Shown here: positions 27,044-36,841 of the stretch, piece after piece | How positions within the stretch are numbered: position 1 is the stretch's first letter | How the letters are laid out: each line of letters begins with the position of its first letter | Assembly (NCBI RefSeq): GCF_900659865.1 | Contig: NZ_LR213772.1 | Span: 1 to 64,000, forward strand | Reading direction: 5' to 3' | From: Hyella patelloides LEGE 07179 | GTDB taxonomy: Bacteria > Cyanobacteriota > Cyanobacteriia > Cyanobacteriales > Xenococcaceae | DNA: 64,000 nucleotides | Notes under the pieces: generated by a model | Seen by the model: only the letters and a program-made list of their open reading frames with translations | Told to the model about the DNA's origin: nothing | Databases searched by the model: none | Position numbers and translations under genes: made by a program

Positions 27044-27262
27044 ATGTCTAAACGTCGCAACGCAAAAAAAGAGAAAGCTGCTAGAAATAGAATTAATGCT
27101 CGCAAATTCCGCAAACAAACTTCTCGTTATTCTAAAAGAGGTAGAAGATGGTCTAACTATAAGAATGAGAATACCGAGGAAAAATCATCAGAAACTAACT
27201 CTACTCAATCTACATCATCTGAATCTACTTCTGCTGCGAACAAAACAGCTAGCCCAGAATAA
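27044..27262 (+). CDS. Small highly basic protein of unknown function
   Basis: 72 residues: a Lys/Arg-rich first half (MSKRRNAKKEKAARNRINAR, then KRGRRW) and a Ser/Thr/Glu-rich tail. The basic head suggests RNA or ribosome association. It occupies the place where rpsU follows rbp genes in many cyanobacteria, but its sequence does not match bS21. I do not recognise it. The ATG follows TTCAATGGAGATCG, a plausible GGAG site. Confidence 0.6.
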   Translation: MSKRRNAKKEKAARNRINARKFRKQTSRYSKRGRRWSNYKNENTEEKSSETNSTQSTSSESTSAANKTASPE

Positions 27263-27355
27263 AGTGCTAATTTAGAGCAGTAGGTAGGCTGCATTTACTT
27301 GTATATTTCTGATAGTTGCCTTTTTTCCCGACATCCCCACACCCTTGTACCCTAC

Positions 27356-28018
27356 TTATTGTTGTTCTAAGGCTGCTGCTACTACTTGATGATTTTCATC
27401 TTGTCGTAATTGAGCCAGAAGTTTTTTAGCTCTGGGGTCTGAGGATGGGGTTAAAGCGATCGCTGTTCGCCAACGAGTACGCCAATTTTCTGCAACCGCT
27501 AGTTCGGTAAAAATAGCAAAAACTTCATCTTTTAGTGGAGTATCTAAAAATCTACTCAGAGCTAAAATACCCACTTCTTTGGTCATTGACTCTTCATCTT
27601 CCAGGGCTTTTTTGGCAATATCAAACACAACTTGGAGATCGTCACTTTCTACCAAAACAGCCACTACGGTGTGACGTACTAACCAATGGTCGCAACGCTC
27701 GAATAAATCCTGCAAAGGAGCGATCGCTTTTTCTCGAAAATCAAAAATTGAATTGGCTGCTTCTGCTAACACACTGGAATCTTGCTCTTGTTCTAAGACA
27801 TCCATGAGATAGCTAAAAGAATCGTCTGTCAGATGGTTACGAAAACCCATCATTGCCAAACAACGAAGCCCAAAGTCATTTTCTGTAGCTAATAATTTTA
27901 AAATAGGCACAGCTAACTCTGAATCAATAGTTGCCAGCTCATCTAAAGTAGCTTTTCTCACATCAATACGCTTAGAACGTAGATTGGTTTCAATTTGTTG
28001 AAGGCGATCTTGATTCAT
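27356..28018 (-). CDS. HEAT-repeat protein
   Basis: 220 residues made of about six helical HEAT units, such as LRSKRIDVRKATLDELATI, DFGLRCLAMMGFRNHL, SSVLAEAANSIFDFREKAI and WRTRWRTAIALTPSSDPRAKKLLAQL. The pattern is shared with phycobilisome-lyase-like and NblB-like proteins of cyanobacteria, yet no specific signature separates these roles. It is likely a soluble scaffold or chromophore-related helper protein. It is convergent with the small basic gene. Confidence 0.75.
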   Translation of the reverse strand: MNQDRLQQIETNLRSKRIDVRKATLDELATIDSELAVPILKLLATENDFGLRCLAMMGFRNHLTDDSFSYLMDVLEQEQDSSVLAEAANSIFDFREKAIAPLQDLFERCDHWLVRHTVVAVLVESDDLQVVFDIAKKALEDEESMTKEVGILALSRFLDTPLKDEVFAIFTELAVAENWRTRWRTAIALTPSSDPRAKKLLAQLRQDENHQVVAAALEQQ

Positions 28019-28179
28019 TACTATTGTACGATAGCCGAACTAATTTTATTGACCCATTATATTGTTTTATATTGTTTTTTACGGGATTGGAAATTCTCAG
28101 ATTTTGCGATCGCTATGCGTTTGTCCTCCACCTAGCGTAAACTATTGAGATATTAGTCAGCAAAATTCAAGAAGTACCT

Positions 28180-29241
28180 ATGGCATCGGCAACTATTTAT
28201 CCTGTAATTTGGCACGATAATAAAGTAAAGCTAATCGATCAAACGCGTTTACCCCAACGGTACAACGTAGTGGAAATTAGCCGTTGTGAAGATATGGCAC
28301 AAGCCATTAGAACTATGATTGTACGAGGTGCGCCAGCTATTGGTATTGCAGCAGCTTACGGAATGTACCTTGGTGCAAGAGAAATTAAAACTAGCGATCG
28401 CCATAAATTACTTCAAGAATTAGATCGAATAGCTCAAATGTTGAGAGAAACTCGTCCTACAGCAGTTAATCTATTTTGGGCGATTTCCCGAATGTTAAAA
28501 ACTGCTTACGAGACTTTAGGTACAGTAGAAGAAATTAAAGCAACTCTTTTAAAAACTGCTCAAACAATCCAACAAGAAGATTTAGAAACTTGTCAGGCGA
28601 TTGGCGATCATGGTTTATCAGTATTACCCAAAACTTCAGAAAAAGTAAATATCCTGACTCACTGTAATGCTGGCTCTTTAGCTACCGCAGGCTACGGTAC
28701 GGCTTTGGGGGTAATTCGTTCTGCTCATCGAGAAAATCGTTTACAAAAAGTGTATGCAGATGAAACACGCCCTCGTTTACAAGGAGCAAAATTAACTGCT
28801 TGGGAATGCGTACAAGAAAATATCCCTGTGACAGTAATTACTGATAGTATGGCTGCTCATTGTATGCAGCAAAATAAAATTGATTTGGTAGTTGTTGGTG
28901 CAGATCGCATTGCAGCTAATGGAGATACCGCTAACAAGATTGGGACTTACTCTTTAGCGATTGTCGCTCAGGCTCATAACGTTCCTTTTTATGTCGCAGC
29001 ACCTTTTTCTACCATTGATTTTGAGTTATCCAGTGGTCAGCAAATTCCGATCGAAGAAAGAGATACTGCCGAAATTTATCATCTAGGTAACACTAACTTT
29101 CAACTACAGGGAGCAGAATTTTACAACCCTGCTTTTGATGTCACACCAGCTAATCTAATCGCGGGAATTATTACTGAAAAAGGCGTAATCAAACCAGAAA
29201 ATTTGCTTGATTATCACACTAATCTCAGGATTAAAGAGTGA
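28180..29241 (+). CDS. mtnA: S-methyl-5-thioribose-1-phosphate isomerase
   Basis: 353 residues of the eIF2B-like isomerase family. Visible signatures are [37 protein letters not shown] (containing the active-site cysteine), [16 protein letters not shown] and [20 protein letters not shown] (catalytic aspartate). MtnA isomerises methylthioribose 1-phosphate in methionine salvage. No other salvage gene is adjacent. The ATG start gives [11 protein letters not shown] and lies 160 bp from the divergent HEAT gene. Confidence 0.95.
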   Translation: MASATIYPVIWHDNKVKLIDQTRLPQRYNVVEISRCEDMAQAIRTMIVRGAPAIGIAAAYGMYLGAREIKTSDRHKLLQELDRIAQMLRETRPTAVNLFWAISRMLKTAYETLGTVEEIKATLLKTAQTIQQEDLETCQAIGDHGLSVLPKTSEKVNILTHCNAGSLATAGYGTALGVIRSAHRENRLQKVYADETRPRLQGAKLTAWECVQENIPVTVITDSMAAHCMQQNKIDLVVVGADRIAANGDTANKIGTYSLAIVAQAHNVPFYVAAPFSTIDFELSSGQQIPIEERDTAEIYHLGNTNFQLQGAEFYNPAFDVTPANLIAGIITEKGVIKPENLLDYHTNLRIKE

Positions 29242-29312
29242 TGAACTACCATCGCCTACTGTAAGCATTAGGCGCGGGCTTCTCAAAGACCAGAAGCCTT
29301 TAAGCATTTTCT

Positions 29313-29346
29313 AAAAAATTTAGTGGGAGATTTAATGTCCCACTAA
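29313..29346 (-). terminator. Probable terminator for the matrixin gene
   Basis: TTAGTGGGA and TCCCACTAA are perfect 9-bp inverted repeats (29320-29328 and 29338-29346). Read on the minus strand, the hairpin is followed by a T6 run. It lies about 85 bp beyond the matrixin stop. Confidence 0.5.
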
Positions 29347-29428
29347 TTGTAGACCGCGATCAGAAAATAAAATTAAGGCTCTTAAAACTAGAATCGGGGA
29401 TTCAAAAAAAACACCCCTAGAAAATTAG

Positions 29429-30736
29429 TTAGGTGGTAGCAACAAATCCAGAAGCTACAGAATTGAAAGAAGGTTTGTTTTCTAGAACAGCAAACTTTTC
29501 ATCGCCAAAGAACAAATCACCAGAAGAAGCATCGTAACTAAACTGCTCTCCAGAGCCTGTTCCAAATCCAGAGTTAGAGACTTGAATACGGTCTCCTTCG
29601 GAGAAAGAGTAATCTTTGATGATATCAACGCCATCCTCTAAAGATTCAAAGGTAAAGGTATCGGCACCACGACCGCCTCTAATAGTATCAGCACCACGAC
29701 CGCCTTTAATATCATCATTACCAGCAAAACCCTGAATAAAATTGTCTTGATTGTTGCCAACTAAGACATCGTTACCGCTAGTGCCAGTAAAGTCAGAATT
29801 AGGTGGAGTAGGTTCTTCTGGAGTAGGTTCTGAGGCATCGCCCAAAGGATCGACAGAGCCATTTCCATTGCCATAAATACTGCGAATACCGTCGATGTCG
29901 TCTTGTAATAAAAATGCTGAGCCTAGACCGTTGTAGCGGTTTTGAATGCTGGGATTCATAATGGCATCTGTGCCACTTTCGTGATCGAGACCCAAGCTAT
30001 GACCAATTTCATGAACGGCAGTTTCTAAAAATAGGCTTTCGCTCCAATTTTCGCCATTATCAAAGGTAATATCGCCATTGGTTGGGAAAAAAGCAAATGC
30101 TAGAGTACTGCCTCTGCCATCTATAAAATCAGAACCAATACGAATTTGAGAGTTTGAACCATCTTCAACTTCTGTAAAGTTTAGAGGTGCAACAGATGAC
30201 CAGACATCGAAAGCTTCTTCCATAGCGACTTCAACATCATCAGGGTTAATGCCATCAATATCGCCATTAAGAAGATTGCTGTAGCTATAAGTAATTTCAA
30301 CTGGACTACCTAATCCACCTGGTTGAGGCCACTTACTATTGCTAGCATTAAAAGAGGCTCCATTCTCAAAAGTTGAGTTATCTTCTGTTGCATTGTTTTG
30401 AAAATCACTTTGACTACCACAACAAGAGAAACAACCACAAACACCAGCGTGTTCAAAGTCGCTTACTTGGATTTCATTTGATAAATATTCATCTTCTTTG
30501 GAAAAGTAATTTTTAGTTTCTTCGGACAAATAATTTAGTGAATTAGTTGAAAAATTATGGTGATTTTTTTGAGACAAAAAATATTCACTATTGCTACTAT
30601 CCAACTGTTCAGTATCAACAAAACCCTTATTTTGGAGGTTTAATGCTCCAAATCTATCTAATTCTAATAATAGGTTATTAGAATTAAGCTTTTCTAAAGG
30701 ATTGATTGTTCTTTGGGAAGTTTTCAAATTCATCAA
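29429..30736 (-). CDS. Matrixin-family (M10) metalloprotease with C-terminal RTX repeats
   Basis: 435 residues. The catalytic centre is HEIGHSLGLDH (three zinc histidines) with a Met-turn DAIMNPS further on; this is the metzincin pattern. From about residue 310, GTSGNDVLVGNNQDNFIQGF, AGNDDIKGGRGADTIRGGRG and SEGDRIQVSNSG are RTX calcium-binding repeats and their terminal domain, so a type I exporter is the expected route; there is no N-terminal signal peptide. The propeptide contains the unusual cysteine cluster CGCFSCCG. It is likely an extracellular, calcium-dependent protease. Confidence 0.88.
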   Translation of the reverse strand: MMNLKTSQRTINPLEKLNSNNLLLELDRFGALNLQNKGFVDTEQLDSSNSEYFLSQKNHHNFSTNSLNYLSEETKNYFSKEDEYLSNEIQVSDFEHAGVCGCFSCCGSQSDFQNNATEDNSTFENGASFNASNSKWPQPGGLGSPVEITYSYSNLLNGDIDGINPDDVEVAMEEAFDVWSSVAPLNFTEVEDGSNSQIRIGSDFIDGRGSTLAFAFFPTNGDITFDNGENWSESLFLETAVHEIGHSLGLDHESGTDAIMNPSIQNRYNGLGSAFLLQDDIDGIRSIYGNGNGSVDPLGDASEPTPEEPTPPNSDFTGTSGNDVLVGNNQDNFIQGFAGNDDIKGGRGADTIRGGRGADTFTFESLEDGVDIIKDYSFSEGDRIQVSNSGFGTGSGEQFSYDASSGDLFFGDEKFAVLENKPSFNSVASGFVATT

Positions 30737-31019
30737 TACTTTAAGTAACTGCTATACTTCACCGTTACTTTAAACAAATAACAAAAAAAAGTCAAAAAGT
30801 TGTGAATTTTTTGGCGATTTCTTCGTATCTTTACTATTTTTTTGTATCTAATTATAAATTGTGTATCAAAGTAGATAAGTAAGCTTTACACTATTAGTTA
30901 TTTATCAACATTGGAATAATCATTTTTCAACTACAAAATATTGAGGGTAAGAGTTTTCAGCATAATTTGCTATTCTGAAATCTACTCTAGTATATTGGCT
31001 GTGAGGGAAAGACCCTTAA

Positions 31020-31625
31020 TTGATGGAGAATTATCAGCAACAGCAACTAAAGTTTTCAATTAGTCTCGGTGAGACTATCCCGTCTGATACTTTATTCAAA
31101 AACAGTTGGTCACAGATTCTTCGGCAATCCGCATCTCAATATAGGGGGATTGTTTACCAAAATGAGCATAAAGTAACAGATTTTCAGTCTTATAATCAGT
31201 TATTAGCGGAAGCTGAGACGATTTTGCTGGTTTACGACAACAGGGGTTAAAACCGCAAGATCGGGTAATTTTGCAGTTGTCGCAGCCTCGTTATTTATTG
31301 GGTTGTTTTTGGGCTTGTCTGCTAGGGGAATTTGTACCTATTCCTAAAGGAATAGATTTAAGTTATGATCGCAATAGTAAGTTGCTTAATGTTTGTCAGT
31401 GTAATTATGATGTCAAACTATCAGCAAGCGTTACCTATAATTATCCTAATATAAAAGAAATTACTAATTATTTACTTTCTATTTTATTTGTAGAGAATAA
31501 AAAGCAAAATTCATCTAAGTATTGAAAATAAATCTGAAACGAATGATCTTGAAGTTCTTTCAGAAAATGAAGTAGAAGCCTTGTTATTGGCAGAGTTAGA
31601 TAGTTTAGATTTAGAGAATGTTTAA
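31020..31625 (+). pseudogene. Relics of an AMP-ligase / polyketide-type synthase gene
   Basis: Residues from 31023 (QYRGIVYQNEHKVTDFQSYNQLLAEAETILLVYDNRG) look like the start of a fatty-acyl-AMP ligase or adenylation domain. The same theme resumes after a one-base frameshift at about 31247 as QDRVILQLSQPRYLLGCFWACLLGEFVPIPKG. After about 31340 the similarity ends. A third frame, 31518-31625, encodes LEVLSENEVEALLLAELDSL, which resembles the C-terminal tail of cyanobacterial modular synthases. The central domains are missing, so this looks like a large internal deletion. The exact ends are uncertain. Confidence 0.6.
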
Positions 31626-31635
31626 TCCCCCTAAA

Positions 31636-31661
31636 TCCCCCTTATTAAGGGGGACTTTTTT
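31636..31661 (+). terminator. C-rich palindrome with T-run
   Basis: TCCCCCTTATTAAGGGGGA (31636-31654) folds into an 8-bp hairpin followed by a C and T6. It can act as a terminator for the relic upstream but is also one copy of an interspersed repeat family. Confidence 0.5.
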
Positions 31662-31750
31662 ACTTTAGTAATGAACATTTAGATTTTAAATTAATGAAAG
31701 CTCATATCATTTTGTTAACTAAAATTCGTTGACGAAAACTATTATCTATT

Positions 31751-31781
31751 CCCCCTTTTGCAAGGGGGGCTAGGGGGGATC
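31751..31781. repeat. C-rich interspersed palindrome
   Basis: CCCCCTTTTGCAAGGGGGG is a hairpin, followed by CTAGGGGGGATCG. It shares the CCCCC/TAGGGGGGATCG ends with the copy inside the ATPase gene at 20992-21030. Confidence 0.6.
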
Positions 31782-31794
31782 GAATCTTACATAA

Positions 31795-32436
31795 TTAACT
31801 ATCAATTAACTTAATTGCTTTACGGCTTTTTGCATAGCGAGCCATACCAAATACACCACCCATTAAAAGCAATCCTAAAGAGGGAGAAAATTCAAAAGGA
31901 ACTGATGATGAAGATACTGAAAAGGTTAATGAGCTAAAATCTTCGTCTCTTGCAAATTGAGATGGAGATGTCTCACCGAGAAAATCGAACCCACATATTG
32001 ATACACTTGTATTGCATACTTGTAATAAAGGATCTGCTGATGAGGTTGAAGTCCAAGCCCTAAATTCCGCATCAACTATTGTTCCACTTGCAATATTGAA
32101 GTTATTCACATACTGAGCATTATCAACAAAAGGACTGGTAACAAACTCATCTCCCTCATTAATAGTAACCAAGCTGTCCAACCAGTCTGGAATCTCCGTT
32201 ACTATTACACTATCCGCAGCTACACCTGTTGCACTATCACCAGGGTTAAGGCTATCAAAAGTAATTGTACCTGTCACTTTTTCCCCTGGAACTCTTCCCG
32301 TACCTAGACCATCTTCATCAGTAAATTCAAAAGTATTTACCAATATCGCTTTTGCTGGTTGAGTAACAGAAAAAGTCGTAGCAGTAGCGACACCAAATAC
32401 AGCAGCAACTTTGACTAGAGATTGCAAATTCTTCAT
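31795..32436 (-). CDS. Secreted protein with PFE-CTERM-like anchor
   Basis: 213 residues. MKNLQSLVKVAAVFGVATATTFSVTQPAKA is a signal peptide with an AKA site. The body is acidic, Thr/Ser/Gly-rich and beta-like (TGTITFDSLNPGDSATGV). The end VPFEFSPSLGLLLMGGVFGMARYAKSRK has the PFE-CTERM form: motif, hydrophobic helix, basic tail, used for sorting to the cell surface in cyanobacteria. The function of the body is unknown. Confidence 0.75.
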   Translation of the reverse strand: MKNLQSLVKVAAVFGVATATTFSVTQPAKAILVNTFEFTDEDGLGTGRVPGEKVTGTITFDSLNPGDSATGVAADSVIVTEIPDWLDSLVTINEGDEFVTSPFVDNAQYVNNFNIASGTIVDAEFRAWTSTSSADPLLQVCNTSVSICGFDFLGETSPSQFARDEDFSSLTFSVSSSSVPFEFSPSLGLLLMGGVFGMARYAKSRKAIKLIDS

Positions 32437-32617
32437 TATTTTACCCTTTGTTTTAACTAAGTAAATTAATTTACATATTTGTTCTAACCTCCTACCCCCC
32501 CCCTACTGTCATCAGGGTTTGCGCTGTTAGTAGTATTACTGAGATGAAGGGAAATTTATGAGAAATCACTTAAGTAAACACAGATTTTATTCAAATCTTG
32601 TATTGATATCAGTCACC

Positions 32618-32639
32618 GCCAGGAAATTAATTTCCTGGC
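32618..32639. repeat. 22-bp perfect palindrome
   Basis: GCCAGGAAATT is followed directly by AATTTCCTGGC, its exact reverse complement. It lies in the 464-bp gap 32437-32900, next to the palindrome at 32650. I see no gene in this gap. Confidence 0.7.
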
Positions 32640-32649
32640 TCATAAAAAA

Positions 32650-32667
32650 AGTCTTCTTAAGAAGACT
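32650..32667 (-). terminator. Probable terminator read on the minus strand
   Basis: AGTCTTCTT pairs with AAGAAGACT as a perfect 18-bp palindrome. In the minus direction it is followed by a T7 run (plus strand A7 at 32644-32650). It lies about 230 bp beyond the kinase stop and before the PFE-CTERM gene, so it may end the kinase transcript. Confidence 0.5.
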
Positions 32668-32900
32668 AGACATTAAAATAAGATGGTTGTGATGCTATGA
32701 ATAACTTATTCTTTTTTTGTATTTTCTATAGCGAAATCAGATCGAACTATCAATAAGTATTATTTTTGAACATCCTACTAGAATACCCGAAAAGCGATCG
32801 CCCTTTGATTACTTTCTACTCAGTTCTTGTTCAATAAAAGTATCAGTAATTATTTTTTGCTATCCTACCATAAAAGCGATCGCTTTTTATCTATCTTTTT

Positions 32901-34643
32901 TTAATAGCCTAATTCCCAAACAGAAATATTAACTCGATCTTTAGAGTCTCGTTGAATTCTGCCTTGTAATTCACCAACTCTAAAAGACTGAAGACTGGCT
33001 TGGCGACTATAGACATCACGCAGCTTATTTCTAGCATCTGCTGAGGCATTTCCGCCTAAAAGTTCAGTCAATGTCTCTTGCATTGCACCCAAAGTTAAGT
33101 CTTGATTTAAAGTAGCATTTGCTTGTTTAATCCGACCGTTACTATCGGAATGATATGTAAGATTTATATTATTAGAAGTTGCGTTATTATAAGTTAAAAC
33201 TTGGCTGTTTCTTTGCGGTTCGTTTCTTCGAGAAGAGGGCTTTCCTAAAGTACTTACAAGCTGATTTTCTGATGTTCCAGTAGTTACAATTGGCACGTCA
33301 GCTTGTGGTTGAGGTTTGTTTTTTGGTTTAAGTTTTGGCTGAACTACTACCTCTGGAGTAGGGTCAGTTTCTTCTGGTGTATTTGTTTCTTCAGTTACTT
33401 CTAGTTCTTCAGTTGCTTCTGGTTCTTCTTTCTTCGGCTTTTCTAAATCTCCTACTTTAATTGGTTCTTCTGTTTCTTTTTTTGCTTGTTCTGTGTTTTC
33501 TGTTTCAGGCGGGAATAAAACAGGTTCGGGTACGTTAGGTTCTACTTGAACTTGAGGAGAAGGCTGATTACGAGATTGCCACCAATTAGATAAAGCGTAA
33601 AACCCCGCAACAAAAGAACTTACAGTTAGCCCTCCTGTGACTAAGAAAAAGAGAAAAACTTTGCTCAGCCAATTGCCTTTTTTCTGATTACCAGATTGAG
33701 GTTCTTTATAAACTACTGTACCCCCAAAATTTTTATGACTACGAGGAGAAACAGCAGGAGATACATTAACTGTTGCGCCAGTAACCACACCAGATTTATG
33801 ATGATTAGTGTTGGGCTGTAAAGCGATTAACATCTCTCTAGCTTGAGAAAAACGATCGCGGGGATGAAAACGAATTGTTTGGTTTAAAATCTCTACTAAT
33901 TGAGGATCGACATCTTGAGCGTATTGTTGCCAAATAATTTCTCCTGTTTGGGAATCAATTTCTAACTCTTGAGGCGTTTTACCTGTGAGCAAAAAGATCG
34001 CTGTTAATCCCAAGCTATACAAATCGCTGGAGTACAATGGGCGACCAGCAGCTTGTTCCGAAGGCATATAACCAGGAGTGCCAATAGCAGCAGAATAAGC
34101 ACTATTACTATTATGTTTTACTGTCGTTGCCACTGCCTCTTTAACCGCCCCAAAATCGATTAATACAGGGGAAAAATTATCACTCCGCAGAATAATATTT
34201 TCTGGCTTAATGTCTCGATGCACGATTTTTCGGGAGTGGATAAAGTCTAATACAGGAATTATTTGAGTGAGAATCCTGATAACTTCTTCTGCGGTTAAAT
34301 TGCCTTGTCGTTGCCACTTTTGCGCCAGAGTCTCTCCTTCAATCCACTCTTGTACGAGATAAAACTGCCCGTTCTCTGAAAAATAGGCATAAAGCTCTGG
34401 AATTTGAGGACTGGCTGCACCTAACTTTTCTAGAATAGCTGCTTCCCTTTGAAATCGTTCTTTCATCCATAAAGGGATTGAGGGTTGTTGTACGATGGGT
34501 TTTAATTGTTTCAAGACACACTTTCTACGCGAAGGCATATGCATATCTTGTACCAGATACGTCTCTCCGAAACCCCCTCTACCTAAAGTTTCTAGAATGC
34601 GATAGCGATTATTAATTAGGGCAGCATTCATCATTTCAGTCAT
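32901..34643 (-). CDS. Membrane-anchored serine/threonine protein kinase
   Basis: 580 residues. Kinase domain about 13-275: GRGGFGETYLV (glycine loop), VLKQLKP (invariant Lys), HRDIKPEN, DFGAVKE and GYMPSEQAAG. A single transmembrane helix follows at about 335 (VFLFFLVTGGLTVSSFVAGFYAL), then a Pro/Glu-rich linker (about 370-450) and a globular C-terminal domain (TGTSENQLVSTLGKPSSRR to RVGELQGRIQRDSKDRVNIS) facing outside. The topology is that of cyanobacterial PknB-like receptor kinases. The ligand is unknown, as is any link to the other kinase at 3540. Confidence 0.9.
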   Translation of the reverse strand: MTEMMNAALINNRYRILETLGRGGFGETYLVQDMHMPSRRKCVLKQLKPIVQQPSIPLWMKERFQREAAILEKLGAASPQIPELYAYFSENGQFYLVQEWIEGETLAQKWQRQGNLTAEEVIRILTQIIPVLDFIHSRKIVHRDIKPENIILRSDNFSPVLIDFGAVKEAVATTVKHNSNSAYSAAIGTPGYMPSEQAAGRPLYSSDLYSLGLTAIFLLTGKTPQELEIDSQTGEIIWQQYAQDVDPQLVEILNQTIRFHPRDRFSQAREMLIALQPNTNHHKSGVVTGATVNVSPAVSPRSHKNFGGTVVYKEPQSGNQKKGNWLSKVFLFFLVTGGLTVSSFVAGFYALSNWWQSRNQPSPQVQVEPNVPEPVLFPPETENTEQAKKETEEPIKVGDLEKPKKEEPEATEELEVTEETNTPEETDPTPEVVVQPKLKPKNKPQPQADVPIVTTGTSENQLVSTLGKPSSRRNEPQRNSQVLTYNNATSNNINLTYHSDSNGRIKQANATLNQDLTLGAMQETLTELLGGNASADARNKLRDVYSRQASLQSFRVGELQGRIQRDSKDRVNISVWELGY

Positions 34644-34735
34644 AAGAAATCGATATACTAATTATTAGGGTACAACTTACGAGTCACAATCTGCCGTAGC
34701 CTAATCAGATCGACACATAGTTTTGTTAAAAATAT

Positions 34736-35275
34736 TTACTTTAAATCCAGTAAACCTTGTTCTTTTAGTTTAGGGTTAAAACGGATATCCATATTGACAT
34801 GACGTTGTTGTAATTGTTCCTCTATTTCTGCTTGCACTCTGCGAGCAATCTTCTTTAATATCTTAGTCTTTTGCAAATCTTCACTGGCTTCGTATTGTGC
34901 CTTTTCTTCTGCTGTCATAGCAGGTTTGGCATCTATGGGTTGACTCCAAATAGCTTTCGCTTCGCCATTACCCACAGGTGTCACGCCATTTTCTGTAATC
35001 CAAGCTTGGCAAGTCTCTTCTAGCAACGCACGACTAGGGCGATTGATGGTTTGTAGCTTCACCCAATAGCAGCTTTGGGGTTGACGTACTAAATGTTGTT
35101 TAAGGCTGAGATAAATGTCCCGCGAGTAACCAACAAATTGTAATTCTTGGTTTTGATTAAAAATTGCATAGACCCCAATTTTTTTGTGTAAATCTTCATT
35201 GATTGCGCCATTTTCCAGCAAATAGGGCAAAAATTCTAAATTAGCAAGAGTTGATAATTCTGTTTGAGCAGTCAT
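34736..35275 (-). CDS. GIY-YIG nuclease family protein
   Basis: 179 residues. The core KKIGVYAIFNQNQELQFVGYSRDIYLSLKQHL shows the GIY-YIG pair in the diverged form GVYAI and FVGYS, with an arginine 3 residues on, and LEETCQAWI supplies the later acid. Variants of this kind with the second half exchanged occur in cyanobacteria without an assigned target. The C-terminal part (MTAEEKAQYEASEDLQKTKILKKIARRVQAEIEEQLQQRH) is a charged helix. Catalytic activity is possible but not certain. Confidence 0.75.
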   Translation of the reverse strand: MTAQTELSTLANLEFLPYLLENGAINEDLHKKIGVYAIFNQNQELQFVGYSRDIYLSLKQHLVRQPQSCYWVKLQTINRPSRALLEETCQAWITENGVTPVGNGEAKAIWSQPIDAKPAMTAEEKAQYEASEDLQKTKILKKIARRVQAEIEEQLQQRHVNMDIRFNPKLKEQGLLDLK

Positions 35276-35760
35276 GATTGATTATCCTTAGCATCAAGTT
35301 TTCTGTTGCGATGCTACCAAGGATTTGCTGGTTTATTTCTGATTATTTCCTAAAAGTTATGGCAATACCAGTAGAAGTTAAGCTATTTTCTGTTTCCTAT
35401 TCCCTATTAAAATGTCCTAACCCATTAAAGTACTGCTATAGAAGTAGCTCCACTTTATCAATTAAACATTATTGATGGTTGGTAGTTGTTTAGGGATTGC
35501 TGAATAAATCTAAAACCTATATATATCAAGGTTTAAACCTCTATTTTAACTAAATAAAGTGTCAGATAATGAGCGTTTTCACCTGAAAAATAGATGCATT
35601 TTCCAATTTTTGAAATGATTGCTACTATTTCTCCTGACGGGCGTGACTCCGAGCTTCAAACCAAAACACTTTTTCGTGCCGACCCTAGTTAATAAATGAG
35701 GTTCACTAAATCTATTACACTAATTTAAGAGTGCTATTTGACACAATCATTGTATATAGA

Positions 35761-36621
35761 ATGAATTTTTTAACTAATCTACTATTTCCTAAGACTAAAT
35801 CCTCCAGCAATAATACAACTGATGCTTTACCTCCCATGAAAAAAAGTGTCAGAGGAATTCATATTAAATCAGCACCAGAAATTGAGAAAATGCGGGCATC
35901 TTCTCTAATTGTAGCAACCGTATTAAAAGAAATTACATCTCTGGTAAAGCCAGGAATAACTACCGCAGATTTGGATGCTTATGCAGAACAAAGAATTAGA
36001 GAAATGGGTGCTACACCCAGTTTTAAAGGTTATTATGGTTTTCCTGCTTCGATTTGTTCATCTATTAATCATGAGGTAGTTCACGGGATACCTAATAAAA
36101 AGAAAGTTATCCGTCCAGGAGACATTTTAAAAGTAGATACAGGAGCATATTATCAAGGTTTTCATGGTGATTCTTGTATTACAATTGCTGTGGGTAAAGT
36201 AGGCAAAGATGCAGCTAAACTTGTTAAAGTTGCCGAAGAATGTTTGTATAAAGGAATAGAACAAGTCAAAGCAGGAAACTTCTTATTAGATGTTGCAGGA
36301 GCAATTGAAGATCATGCCAAAGGAAATGGTTATAGTGTTGTGGAAGAATATACAGGACACGGAGTAGGTAAAAACCTTCATGAACCCCCTTCTGTGTTTA
36401 ATTTTCGCACTAATAAAATGCATAATGTTAGACTAAAAGCAGGAATGACTTTAGCAATTGAACCGATTATAAACGCAGGTTCTAAAAAGACTAAAACGCT
36501 ACGAGATCGCTGGACTGTGGTAACTGTGGATAATAATCTTTCTGCACAATTTGAACATACAGTATTAGTCACTAAAAACGGCTATGAAATCTTAACAGAT
36601 CGTTCTTTAGTTAGTAGTTAG
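35761..36621 (+). CDS. map: Methionine aminopeptidase type I
   Basis: 286 residues from the ATG at 35761; a GTG at 35731 would add ten residues but looks unlike the family. The pita-bread metalloprotease signatures are present: [24 protein letters not shown] (His), [17 protein letters not shown] (two Asp), [14 protein letters not shown] (His) and AIEPIINAG plus QFEHTVLVT (Glu residues). It removes initiator methionine from nascent proteins. A 30-residue N-terminal extension ([20 protein letters not shown]) is present. Confidence 0.95.
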   Translation: MNFLTNLLFPKTKSSSNNTTDALPPMKKSVRGIHIKSAPEIEKMRASSLIVATVLKEITSLVKPGITTADLDAYAEQRIREMGATPSFKGYYGFPASICSSINHEVVHGIPNKKKVIRPGDILKVDTGAYYQGFHGDSCITIAVGKVGKDAAKLVKVAEECLYKGIEQVKAGNFLLDVAGAIEDHAKGNGYSVVEEYTGHGVGKNLHEPPSVFNFRTNKMHNVRLKAGMTLAIEPIINAGSKKTKTLRDRWTVVTVDNNLSAQFEHTVLVTKNGYEILTDRSLVSS

Positions 36622-36841
36622 TTGCTAATTGTTTGTTGTTAACTAAATACTGAATTACTGGTTACTGATAACTGATTATTAACCTATTCTTAACCGCAGG
36701 GATCGGTTTTTTTGGAATAATGAATACTGTCAAGTGAAGGAAAAGGAACCAGGATTTGTTGATAACTTAGGGTGTTTCTGAATCAGAAAAATCCTCCTTC
36801 CTCCATCTTCAATCCTTACTCCTTATGAATGGGGGTTAGTT

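Noticed and set aside
28019-28179. SAM-responsive riboswitch upstream of mtnA
   Set aside because: No conserved helices or core bases of a known SAM riboswitch could be traced.
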